The notes: generated by a model not told the origin, from the letters alone. A stretch of DNA of 7,378 nucleotides from Clostridiales bacterium (GCA_004557075.1 SFEX01000046.1:1-7378); one strand, 5' to 3'; numbered from the stretch's first letter, positions 1 through 6,987 are shown. Program-made: numbers and translations.

Positions 1-193
1 GCGTTGAGATTGGCGGTAATCGTCATTGCGTCAGCCCGATTATGAACACTGGAGCATAACGAAAATATCTAAGCTCTAATTAAGTGCGCGAGTGCAAAAG
101 AGATTATTACCATTCTCACCGGTCGTGCTGACGCAAAAGCGACTTTTTGAAGCACAGCAACGAATCGCCCCTGCGGCGAGCAGCGCCAGCCGG
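1..193 (-). repeat. MITE-like inverted-repeat element, copy A (cut by window edge)
   Basis: Non-coding. Read on the minus strand, its outer end (about 193 down to 115) aligns with the left end of the copy starting at 3611. Both share CTGCTCGCCGCAGGGGC, then a GCTT-AAA stretch, then CACGACCGGTGAGA, and further inside TTTTGCACTCGC. The first 45 bases of the window (GTCATTGCGTCAGCCCGA) match the inner part of the opposite arm in inverted orientation, so this is an inverted-repeat element whose other outer end lies before base 1. No transposase frame is present. The family assignment comes from comparison within this window only. Confidence 0.7.
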
Positions 194-260
194 TGGATGA
201 GGCGTTAAGCATATTATAAATCAAACTTTGAATACGGAAAAATGACATTATCCATCCGGC
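189..260. repeat. Imperfect inverted repeat ahead of the zinc-ribbon gene
   Basis: GCCGGTGGAT at 189-198 is matched by ATCCATCCGGC at 250-260 as an inverted repeat with one extra base, around an AT-rich centre. It abuts the outer end of repeat copy A and ends just before the promoter at 262. It may be an older element end or chance. Confidence 0.3.
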
Positions 261-261
261 A

Positions 262-290
262 TTGACGAACGGTGAATAATGATGTATTAT
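262..290 (+). promoter_or_regulatory. Sigma-A type promoter for the zinc-ribbon gene
   Basis: TTGACG at 262-267 and TATTAT at 285-290 are separated by exactly 17 bases. Transcription would start near 297, giving a leader of about 30 bases with AAGGAGGAG just ahead of the ATG at 326. Confidence 0.65.
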
Positions 291-325
291 TATTTAGATA
301 ATTAGTATTAAAAGGAGGAGCACTT

Positions 326-955
326 ATGGGCTTTATTCCTCAGATAACATGCCGCCGCTGCGGTGAGAAGTTCTCCGGACTACGCCGCCGCTGCCCCAAG
401 TGCGGCACCCGCAGGGTTCAGAACAGCCGCCGCGCTCCGGGCGCAACGCCCAGCGCCGTCAAAGGCACCGCCGCCAACCAGAGAGCCGCCAACGACCGCA
501 AATGGCAGCTCATATTCGGCATAATTTTGATCGTCGCGGTCATCGCCGCGCTCGTTGTCATGATAACCGTCAGCCTCGATAACGCGGACAATCCCAACGC
601 CCCGGCCATGCCGACCACGCCGCCGGAGGTCTCCGCCGTCCCGACGCCGACTCCCACGCCTACCCCTACTCCCACGCCCACGCCGGAGATAACCTCGCTC
701 GGCATCTACTACAGCGGGGAGCAGCGCACCGAGTTCCTGATTCACGTCGGGGACGAGATATCGCTCACAGGCTCGCACTTCCCGATGACCGTCGCTCCCG
801 ACTACCAGTGGTCGGTCGCCGATGAGTCCATCGCGAGCGTCACCGCCAACGAAACCGGCGGCTGCACGGTAAAGGGTCTTTCCGTCGGCACGACGAAGCT
901 CATCCTCACCTGCTACGGAAAAACCGCCGAGTGCACGGTTTATGTGACCAACTGA
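326..955 (+). CDS. Zinc-ribbon membrane protein with Ig-like (BIG2-type) C-terminal domain
   Basis: A 209-residue protein of unknown specific role. Residues 9-26 form a four-cysteine zinc ribbon (C9, C12, C23, C26) in a very basic stretch. Residues 60-83 are one hydrophobic membrane span. Residues 107-120 are a Thr-Pro repeat, a typical extended spacer. Residues 122-209 read like a bacterial Ig-like fold of the BIG2 type (VGDEISLTG, WSVADESIASV, VKGLSVGTTKLILTC). The inferred topology is ribbon inside the cell, with the proline spacer and Ig-like domain outside, as in many clostridial zinc-ribbon membrane proteins that bind envelope or polymer ligands. The start is fixed by AAGGAGGAG at 312-320. 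It stands alone with its own promoter. No clear terminator separates it from the tRNA promoter at 988. Domain order is clear from sequence, but function is not. Confidence 0.9.
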   Translation: MGFIPQITCRRCGEKFSGLRRRCPKCGTRRVQNSRRAPGATPSAVKGTAANQRAANDRKWQLIFGIILIVAVIAALVVMITVSLDNADNPNAPAMPTTPPEVSAVPTPTPTPTPTPTPTPEITSLGIYYSGEQRTEFLIHVGDEISLTGSHFPMTVAPDYQWSVADESIASVTANETGGCTVKGLSVGTTKLILTCYGKTAECTVYVTN

Positions 956-987
956 TAAAAACAAGTGCTTAAACGTGCAAAAAAGTA

Positions 988-1016
988 TTGACAAATCCAT
1001 CGGCATCGGGTAAAAT
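988..1016 (+). promoter_or_regulatory. Strong sigma-A promoter for tRNA-Val
   Basis: A perfect TTGACA at 988-993 is followed after 17 bases by TAAAAT at 1011-1016. The predicted start near 1023 is about 11 bases before the mature tRNA, which fits a single-gene tRNA unit. Confidence 0.85.
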
Positions 1017-1033
1017 AACCGTTGCCGATAAAA

Positions 1034-1109
1034 GGACGATTGGCGCAGCTGGTAGCGCATCCGCTTGACGTGCGGGAGGTCACAAGTTCGAGTCTTGTAT
1101 CGTCCACCA
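1034..1109 (+). tRNA. tRNA-Val (anticodon GAC)
   Basis: A 76-base cloverleaf with the CCA end encoded. The acceptor stem GGACGAT pairs with ATCGTCC, with discriminator A and then CCA at 1107-1109. The D arm is GCGC/GCGC around AGCTGGTA. The anticodon stem TCCGC/GCGGG encloses TTGACGT, which gives anticodon GAC for Val codons GUC and GUU. The T arm ACAAG/CTTGT encloses TTCGAGT. It is transcribed alone from the promoter at 988 and is followed by two terminator hairpins. Open reading frames on the minus strand here are artefacts of tRNA symmetry. Confidence 0.97.
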
Positions 1110-1111
1110 AG

Positions 1112-1141
1112 AAAAAAAGCAGCCTTACGGCTGCTTTTTTC
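1112..1141 (+). terminator. Rho-independent terminator of tRNA-Val
   Basis: GCAGCC (1119-1124), loop TTAC, GGCTGC (1129-1134), then a run of T. The A-run before the stem pairs with the T-run, so it could act in both directions. Confidence 0.9.
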
Positions 1142-1173
1142 AATAAAATCCGTCCAAAGGACGGATTTTATTT
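1142..1173 (+). terminator. Second tandem terminator hairpin
   Basis: AAAATCCGTCC, loop AAA, GGACGGATTTT, then ATTT. It follows the first hairpin directly and forms a back-up or bidirectional terminator. Confidence 0.75.
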
Positions 1174-1315
1174 CACTTGATGCGACAGTATCAAATATCA
1201 CAATGACCGTAGGTTATTATGTCACATTTTCGAAGCAAAATATATCACTCCGGTTGGGGTAGCGCCTGCTTTTAGACAGTACGCAAAGCCCGCCTGTTTT
1301 TGCTCAATATGGACG

Positions 1316-1349
1316 AAAAAAATGCTCCTGTTTCAAAATAGGAGCATTT
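1316..1349 (-). terminator. Terminator of the toxin mRNA (minus strand)
   Basis: AAATGCTCCT at 1320-1329 and AGGAGCATTT at 1340-1349 form a 10-bp stem with a 10-base loop. Read on the minus strand it is followed by seven T. It is the first good minus-strand terminator after the toxin gene, so it predicts a toxin transcript of about 400 bases running through the whole antitoxin region. A smaller hairpin (GCATCT/AGATGC, 1357-1374) lies just before it. Confidence 0.75.
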
Positions 1350-1428
1350 AATATTTGCATCTTAATATAGATGCTTTTATACTTTACCATTTATCACGAT
1401 GAATGTCAAGAAAAACATCAAAAAAATG

Positions 1429-1456
1429 TTGACATCTGTAAAAAATCGTATATACT
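1429..1456 (+). promoter_or_regulatory. Promoter of the candidate antitoxin RNA
   Basis: Perfect TTGACA at 1429-1434 and TATACT at 1451-1456 with a 16-base spacer. The -35 box is half of an inverted repeat (ATGTCAA at 1403-1409 with TTGACAT at 1429-1435). No plus-strand gene follows before the terminator at 1512, so the product is a short RNA. Confidence 0.8.
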
Positions 1457-1462
1457 AAGATG

Positions 1463-1550
1463 TGAAAAGAGGGCTACCAATAGACGGTCGCCTTAATAGT
1501 TGGTTTTTTATGTACCGCTATCTTGGCCGAGGTAGCGGTACGTCTTTTTT
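1463..1550 (+). ncRNA. Candidate type I antitoxin RNA
   Basis: A predicted ~88-nt RNA that starts about seven bases after TATACT and ends at the T-run at 1544-1550. It has no ribosome site or useful open frame. Its 5' part holds GGGCTACCA (1471-1479) and CGGTCGCC (1485-1492). Its 3' half is a strong terminator stem. It runs head-on into the minus-strand toxin gene, ending at that gene's stop codon. If the toxin mRNA reads to the terminator at 1316, the RNA is antisense to its 3' untranslated region along its full length. This is the usual arrangement of Firmicute type I antitoxins such as RatA or SR4. The promoter and terminator are visible in the sequence. The antitoxin role is inferred from position. 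Confidence 0.7.
1512..1550 (+). terminator. Terminator of the candidate antitoxin RNA
   Basis: GTACCGCTA at 1512-1520 pairs with TAGCGGTAC at 1533-1541, with weaker pairing inside, followed by GTCTTTTTT. The minus-strand side has A-runs rather than T-runs downstream, so it should not stop the toxin transcript. Confidence 0.85.
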
Positions 1551-1632
1551 AATGCCTTTTGGCGTTCATAAGAAGCGCTATAATTGCTACAATTAAAGTG
1601 GCAAATAAATATAACTCTTCGTGCGTTACCAT
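1549..1632 (-). CDS. Holin-like type I toxin peptide (Hol_Tox family), 27 aa
   Basis: A 27-residue peptide. The start MVTHEELYLF has the short polar head (M-x-T-x-E-x-L) seen in Firmicute putative holin-like toxins. Residues 7-22 form one hydrophobic span (LYLFATLIVAIIALLM), and the tail NAKRH is basic. Such peptides insert in the cytoplasmic membrane and depolarise it or harm the envelope when overproduced. GGGGAGGTG at 1639-1647 lies about eight bases ahead of the ATG, a near-perfect ribosome site. A perfect sigma-A promoter stands 94 bases ahead of the ATG, and the leader between is highly structured. A convergent short RNA faces its 3' end. It is smaller than many family members, which reach 30-60 residues. 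Family membership rests on my reading of the sequence pattern plus the promoter, leader and antisense layout. Confidence 0.75.
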   Translation of the reverse strand: MVTHEELYLFATLIVAIIALLMNAKRH

Positions 1633-1719
1633 TAGCAACACCTCCCCAAAGATAGTCAGGGAGGAAAAATCTATCCTCCCCGCGGGGAGGCGACCGCCTA
1701 CCGAGTTCTGGTAGCCCAT
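1633..1719 (-). promoter_or_regulatory. Structured 5' leader of the toxin mRNA
   Basis: Reading the minus strand from the predicted start near 1719, the RNA begins with GGGCTACCA (1717-1709) and then CGGTCGCC (1696-1689), both also present in the antitoxin RNA. Next comes a perfect 16-base palindrome, CCTCCCCGCGGGGAGG (1690-1675), then CCTCCC (1664-1659) flanked by GATAG/CTATC, and then the ribosome site GGGGAGG (1647-1641). Either CCTCCC-type block can pair with the ribosome site, so the leader could hide the start of translation and refold. Confidence 0.65.
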
Positions 1720-1725
1720 GGTTAT

Positions 1726-1754
1726 ATTATAAATATTTTGTACTTTTTTGTCAA
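1726..1754 (-). promoter_or_regulatory. Consensus promoter of the toxin gene
   Basis: On the minus strand TTGACA (1754-1749) and TATAAT (1731-1726) are separated by 17 bases, a fully consensus sigma-A promoter. Transcription would start near 1719, just ahead of GGGCTACCA. Confidence 0.88.
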
Positions 1755-1820
1755 CGATATATTATATAACCCTTAGCTTATATAAATATATATCATTTTA
1801 ACCGAGGTAGCAGAAGCGCA

Positions 1821-1857
1821 AAGAATAAAGACACGCAAAAAGCGTGTCTTTATTCTT
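1821..1857. terminator. Long bidirectional hairpin terminator of the DUF2089 operon
   Basis: A 16-bp perfect stem (1821-1836 with 1842-1857) around the loop AAAAA; the stem sequence is AAGAATAAAGACACGC. It ends the minus-strand operon that stops at 1882. The outer A/T part of the stem provides a T-rich end in either direction. Confidence 0.8.
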
Positions 1858-1881
1858 CATAAAACTTGACGGATAATAAGA

Positions 1882-2217
1882 TCAGTCCAGATCCTGAATG
1901 TTCATTTTTTCAATCTGCTTGTCGCGGCGAAGCTTATCGCGGCAGACAAAATAAATCGCCAGCGATATTAGCGTCGGAATGTTGCTCAGCAGGAAGGTTA
2001 TCACCGCCTGCGCCGCAATAGTCACAGCGACCGACTCAAGCGGCACCGCTGCGTATACCACCGACCCGACCGTTGCGAGAATACTCAGCACGAGCTGTAT
2101 CGCCGGTATTATCAGCCCCGGCCAGCGGCTCTCCCTCTTCGACAGGTATATTTGCAGCCAGACGACACCGCCTACGACTACCAGCGTAAACAAAATAACC
2201 CTCAACGATCCAAGCAT
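1882..2217 (-). CDS. Small three-span membrane protein, partner of DUF2089 protein
   Basis: A 111-residue integral membrane protein of unknown function. Hydrophobic spans are seen at about residues 5-23, 34-58 and 63-90. A short basic loop (SKRESRW) follows the first span, and the charged tail (CRDKLRRDKQIEKMNIQDLD) is probably cytoplasmic. Its ATG overlaps the stop of the upstream gene in a TAATG junction, with GGAGGG about ten bases ahead, so the two are translationally coupled and should work together. The tight pairing with a helix-turn-helix protein suggests a membrane partner that senses or sequesters the regulator, but no motif proves this. The operon ends at the hairpin at 1821. Confidence 0.85.
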   Translation of the reverse strand: MLGSLRVILFTLVVVGGVVWLQIYLSKRESRWPGLIIPAIQLVLSILATVGSVVYAAVPLESVAVTIAAQAVITFLLSNIPTLISLAIYFVCRDKLRRDKQIEKMNIQDLD

Positions 2218-2519
2218 TATTCGCGCCCTCCTTTATTCTTCTTATACTCGCCTATCAGCAGCTTCGCCGTGTCAAAATCCAGCTTGTCATTGATCGCAAG
2301 CCGCTTTATCAGCGCGATATACGGATCGCTCTCCGTGTCCTCGCTGATCTTTATCTTCTGTATCAGCCGGTCAAGCCGCAGCCGCACCGTCGGATACGTC
2401 ACCTCGTACTGCTTGGCCATCTCCTTCAAGGACCCGGAGGCCAGCAGGAAGCGCTTTATAAACGAAACGTCCTCGTCGTCCAAATTTACCATCCAGTCGG
2501 GTATAACCTCAAGCGCCAT
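2217..2519 (-). CDS. DUF2089-family helix-turn-helix protein
   Basis: A 100-residue protein resembling the short clostridial form of DUF2089. Residues 13-35 (NLDDEDVSFIKRFLLASGSL) and the helix-turn-helix-like segment at about 29-56 (GSLKEMAKQYEVTYPTVRLR) match the sigma-region-4-like pattern of the family. The N-terminal zinc ribbon found in longer members is absent. It is probably a small DNA-binding regulator. The start at 2519 is chosen because GAGGG lies about eight bases ahead. A longer frame from 2576 would begin inside the -35 box of the gene's own promoter. It is the first gene of a two-gene operon with the membrane protein and is divergent from the nitrilase, with 145 bases between the two start codons. 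Confidence 0.85.
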   Translation of the reverse strand: MALEVIPDWMVNLDDEDVSFIKRFLLASGSLKEMAKQYEVTYPTVRLRLDRLIQKIKISEDTESDPYIALIKRLAINDKLDFDTAKLLIGEYKKNKGGRE

Positions 2520-2547
2520 AGCTTCATCCCTCGCTTTCACAATATTT

Positions 2548-2576
2548 AATATATACTTTAATAATATTAAAATCAA
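2548..2576 (-). promoter_or_regulatory. Promoter of the DUF2089 operon
   Basis: On the minus strand TTGATT (2576-2571) and TATATT (2553-2548) are 17 bases apart in very AT-rich DNA. The start near 2541 leaves a ~20-base leader before the ATG at 2519. Confidence 0.6.
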
Positions 2577-2629
2577 TACTTAATTTTGCTTTTAATAAAA
2601 CATTTTTATGGAAATTGCAGTGGGGGGGA

Positions 2630-2638
2630 TGTTATACT
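2630..2638 (+). promoter_or_regulatory. Extended -10 promoter of the nitrilase
   Basis: TGTTATACT is an extended -10 element (TG, one base, TATACT). No good -35 is present 17 bases upstream, where GGAAAT lies. The start near 2645 gives a leader of about 20 bases holding AGGAGG at 2653-2658. An oddity is a run of seven or eight G just upstream (2622-2628). Confidence 0.5.
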
Positions 2639-2664
2639 CGCCTTTAAGCATAGGAGGTTTCAGT

Positions 2665-3588
2665 ATGAAAGATTTGAAAAGTGAATGCAGGCTTGCCGTG
2701 GTGCAGGCAAGACCCGTGATGTTTGACAAGGCCGAGTGCCTGCGCAAGGCGCTGCGGCTTATAGACGAGTGCGCGGCAAACGGCGCGGAGCTTATCGTGT
2801 TCCCGGAGCTGTTCATCCCCGGCTACCCCTACGGCATGACCTTCGGCTTCACTGTCGGCAGCCGGAAGGAGGCCGGACGCAAGGATTGGAAGGTGTATTA
2901 CGACAACTCTATCCTCGCCGACGGCGACGAGATGCACGCCATCATCGACAGCGCCGTCAAAAACGGCGTCTACGTCAGCATCGGCTACTCCGAGCGTGAC
3001 GGGCTCAGCGGCACGCTCTATAACTCGAACATGATGATCTCGCCCGAGGGGCAGGCGCTGAACCACCGCAAGCTCAAGCCCACCGGCAGCGAGCGCGTCG
3101 TGTGGGGCGACGCCGACCGCGACTTCTTCCCCGTCATGGATACGCCGTGGGGGCCGATGGGCAATCTCATCTGCTGGGAGAGCTATATGCCGCTTGCGCG
3201 TGTGGCGCTGTACGAGAAGGGCATTTCGCTGTACATTTCGCCGAACACGAACGACAACCCCGAGTGGCAGGACACGATACGCCACATTGCCATCGAGGGG
3301 CACTGCTATTTTATAAACTGCGACATGTTCTTTGAGCGCTCGGACTACCCCGCGACCGAGAGTGCGGCGGCGGAAATCGCCGCACTGCCGGATATCGTGT
3401 GCCGCGGCGGAAGCTGCGTGATAGACCCGTTCGGGCACTTGGTGTCGGACACCGTGTGGGACAAAGAGGGCGTGATATACGCCGATCTGGATATGCAGAA
3501 GGTACCCGCGAGCCGCATGGAGCACGATGCCTGCGGCCACTATTCCCGCCCCGACGTACTTTCCTTATCGTTGCTACGCTTCAAATAG
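2665..3588 (+). CDS. Nitrilase (carbon-nitrogen hydrolase, nitrilase branch)
   Basis: A 307-residue cytoplasmic enzyme predicted to hydrolyse an organic nitrile to its carboxylic acid and ammonia through a thioester on the active cysteine. The Glu-Lys-Cys triad is visible as E48 (IVFPELF), K136 (HRKLKPT) and C170 (NLICWESYMPLAR). The stretches HRKLKPTGSERVVWG, CWESYMPLAR and RHIAIEG are typical of true nitrilases rather than amidases or NAD-synthetase domains. Most nitrilases have CWEN or CWEH where this has CWES. GHYSRPDV at 291-298 is the usual C-terminal landmark. The start at 2665 has AGGAGG seven bases ahead; the earlier ATG at 2608 lies in the promoter and is rejected. The last codons (about SLLRFK and stop) lie in a repeat-element fragment. 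No nitrile hydratase or transport genes adjoin it, so the substrate is unknown. Confidence 0.92.
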   Translation: MKDLKSECRLAVVQARPVMFDKAECLRKALRLIDECAANGAELIVFPELFIPGYPYGMTFGFTVGSRKEAGRKDWKVYYDNSILADGDEMHAIIDSAVKNGVYVSIGYSERDGLSGTLYNSNMMISPEGQALNHRKLKPTGSERVVWGDADRDFFPVMDTPWGPMGNLICWESYMPLARVALYEKGISLYISPNTNDNPEWQDTIRHIAIEGHCYFINCDMFFERSDYPATESAAAEIAALPDIVCRGGSCVIDPFGHLVSDTVWDKEGVIYADLDMQKVPASRMEHDACGHYSRPDVLSLSLLRFK

Positions 3589-3610
3589 TCATTATTGCCG
3601 GTACCCGACC
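3566..3610 (+). repeat. Repeat-element fragment overlapping the nitrilase stop
   Basis: These 45 bases match the reverse complement of 7234-7279 (one arm of copy C) at roughly 85%, including ACGCTTCAAATAGTC and CCGACC. It is a truncated arm joined directly to copy B. The nitrilase stop TAG at 3586-3588 lies inside it. Confidence 0.75.
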
Positions 3611-3844
3611 GGGCGGCGGCTGCCGCTGCTCGCCGCAGGGGCAATCCGCATTAAGGCTTAAAATAATCGTTTTTATCATAACACGACCGGTGAGATTGGC
3701 AAAATTTCATTTTGCACTCGCACATCGAATCAGTGCGGTGTAGAAATCAGCAGCGCAGTGATTTAGAGAATGGGAATAAAATGATGAGCTCCATTATTAC
3801 CGGTCGAGTTGCGGTAGTAACGATTATTTTAAGCGTTGAAACGG
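3611..3844 (+). repeat. MITE-like inverted-repeat element, copy B
   Basis: A non-coding element between the nitrilase and the shared terminator. The left arm begins GGGCGGCGGCTGCCGCTGCT, and its GCTTAAAATAATCGTT with CACGACCGGT (3656-3691) is matched in inverted orientation by ACCGGTCGAG and AACGATTATTTTAAGC (3798-3835). The right arm lacks the GC-rich outer end found in copies A and C, as if replaced by the terminator at 3849. The left arm and part of the inside (TTTTGCACTCGCACAT) match copy A. Confidence 0.75.
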
Positions 3845-3848
3845 CAGG

Positions 3849-3880
3849 AAAAAGCCTTCCCCTTGAGGGGAAGGCTTTTT
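3849..3880. terminator. Bidirectional terminator between nitrilase and thioesterase
   Basis: AAAAAGCCTTCCCC, loop TTGA, GGGGAAGGCTTTTT: a 14-bp perfect stem with T-runs on both strands. It serves the convergent genes on either side and touches the stop codon of the thioesterase gene. Confidence 0.92.
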
Positions 3881-4272
3881 CATTTGAGTTTGCACAGCTC
3901 GAAGGTGCCGCGGGCGGTGAGGACACCGCGCTCATCGTACACCGAGGCTTCGATGACGGTTATCGTCCGCCCGCTTTTGAGCACCTTGCCCTCGGCGCGA
4001 AGCCTTGAGCCGTATGAAGGGTGCAGATAGCTCATGCTCGAGCTTGTGGTGACGCCTTTCTGCCCGGTCTGCGCAACTAAAACGCCGGCCGCGACATCGC
4101 ACAGCGAAAACACCAGTCCGCCATGCGCCATGCCGAGCGGATTGAGCGCCTCGGGCCGCAGCTCGGTCTCCACGACGCAGCTATCATCCTCAATATCCGT
4201 TATCACTATCCCGTTATGCGCGTTATAGCCTCCGCGCGAATTAAGCCAATCCAATTTTTCCTGCTTAGTCAT
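3880..4272 (-). CDS. PaaI-family hotdog-fold thioesterase
   Basis: A 130-residue cytoplasmic hotdog protein predicted to hydrolyse an acyl- or aryl-CoA thioester. The signature is at 44-62, NPLGMAHGGLVFSLCDVAAG. N44, G47 and the HGG at 50-52 form the usual active-site loop, and D59 lies on the central helix. TSSSMSYLHPS (76-86) and the C-terminal strands GRTITVIEASVYDERGVLTA (101-120) complete the fold, and the length is normal for PaaI/YbgC-like proteins. The start at 4272 has GGAG seven bases ahead; the upstream in-frame ATG at 4290 would add six residues without a ribosome site. It lies 80 bases after clpC on the same strand and could be co-transcribed with it. It also has a consensus promoter of its own. 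The substrate cannot be told from sequence; in phenylacetate degraders PaaI removes stalled CoA adducts, but no such pathway is present here. Confidence 0.9.
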   Translation of the reverse strand: MTKQEKLDWLNSRGGYNAHNGIVITDIEDDSCVVETELRPEALNPLGMAHGGLVFSLCDVAAGVLVAQTGQKGVTTSSSMSYLHPSYGSRLRAEGKVLKSGRTITVIEASVYDERGVLTARGTFELCKLK

Positions 4273-4298
4273 CGCCTGTCTCCATATCAATCTAAATA

Positions 4299-4327
4299 CG
4301 CACCGACGTACTTGATACGTCGATGCG
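4299..4327 (-). promoter_or_regulatory. Hairpin in the leader of the thioesterase gene
   Basis: On the minus strand CGCATCGACGTA (4327-4316), loop TCAAG, TACGTCGGTGCG (4310-4299): 12 pairs with one T-G wobble. It is followed by TATTTAGATT, a poor T-run, so termination would be partial at best. It lies between the predicted start and the ribosome site, so it may be a weak clpC terminator, an mRNA stabiliser or an operator. Confidence 0.55.
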
Positions 4328-4352
4328 CAATTCTATTTGAACATATTATAGT

Positions 4353-6623
<2,271 letters not shown>

Positions 6624-6655
6624 GGCAACATTCCCCCTCGCTTGTATCATAATCT

Positions 6656-6703
6656 ATCGGCGCCGCCGATGTTGTCGTATACGGGATTATTGCCAGATTC
6701 CAA
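6656..6703 (-). promoter_or_regulatory. Candidate clpC promoter with palindrome at the start site
   Basis: On the minus strand TTGGAA (6703-6698) and TATACG (6681-6676) are 16 bases apart, a moderate sigma-A match. The predicted start near 6669 falls in a perfect 7-1-7 palindrome, ATCGGCG-C-CGCCGAT (6656-6670). The palindrome could be an operator or an mRNA 5' hairpin. No CIRCE or CtsR-type heptad repeats were seen. Confidence 0.45.
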
Positions 6704-6734
6704 AAGAAATAACTGAAAATATATAATTTTACAT

Positions 6735-6762
6735 TTGCTTTTTTCGTATTATGTGTTACAAT
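6735..6762 (+). promoter_or_regulatory. Promoter of the ferredoxin gene
   Basis: TTGCTT (6735-6740), a 16-base spacer, then TACAAT (6757-6762) preceded by TG at 6754-6755 as an extended -10. The start near 6769 gives a leader of about 38 bases with GGAGG at 6795-6799. Confidence 0.65.
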
Positions 6763-6806
6763 GCACTTGCAAGATTATTGCGCAAATTACATATGGAGGT
6801 TTCACA

Positions 6807-6974
6807 ATGGCTTTTGTTATTACCGACGAGTGCCTGTCCTGCGGCGCATGCGCAGCACAGTGCCCCGCTGAAGCTATCTCTATGGGCGATCTTCACTACG
6901 AGATCGACCCCGACAAGTGCCTTGAGTGCGGCGCATGTGCAGCACAGTGCCCCGCTGAGGCTATCGAGGGTTAA
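6807..6974 (+). CDS. 2[4Fe-4S] ferredoxin
   Basis: A 55-residue clostridial-type ferredoxin, a soluble low-potential electron carrier for enzymes such as pyruvate:ferredoxin oxidoreductase, hydrogenase or Rnf. Two CX2CX2CX3CP motifs are complete: C9, C12, C15, C19 and C38, C41, C44, C48, each set followed by PAEAI. Length matches the family (about 55). GGAGG at 6795-6799 sits seven bases ahead of the ATG, which rules out the longer frame from 6735. The two halves are nearly identical at the DNA level (6831-6878 against 6918-6965, 42 of 48 bases). It is a single-gene unit with its own promoter and terminator, divergent from clpC. No partner oxidoreductase is in the window. Confidence 0.97.
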   Translation: MAFVITDECLSCGACAAQCPAEAISMGDLHYEIDPDKCLECGACAAQCPAEAIEG

Positions 6975-6987
6975 TTGAACCAAGGAA

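Noticed and set aside
940..1143. Minus-strand frame with the peptide TRLELVTSRTSSGCATSC
   Set aside because: This is the antisense of the tRNA-Val gene, a widely seen false gene prediction.
380..1201. 273-residue minus-strand frame
   Set aside because: It is antisense to the zinc-ribbon gene and the tRNA, with a low-complexity Arg/Gly-rich translation and no ribosome site.
1065..1262. 65-residue plus-strand frame starting in the tRNA
   Set aside because: It begins inside the tRNA, crosses two terminator hairpins and has no ribosome site.
1463..1550. Riboswitch or T-box type attenuator
   Set aside because: A promoter, short RNA and terminator are present, but no plus-strand gene follows for over 1 kb and no T-box or known aptamer motif was recognised. 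The antisense position to the toxin gene explains it better.
2644..3540. 298-residue minus-strand frame
   Set aside because: It is a shadow of the GC-rich nitrilase gene, with low-complexity Val/His/Ala-rich content and no family signal.
3611..3844. Insertion sequence or CRISPR array
   Set aside because: No transposase frame is present, and the repeats are two-armed inverted repeats rather than short direct repeats with regular spacers.
6624..6760. CtsR or CIRCE operators ahead of clpC
   Set aside because: No GGTCAAA-type tandem heptads and no TTAGCACTC-N9-GAGTGCTAA were seen in the spacer.
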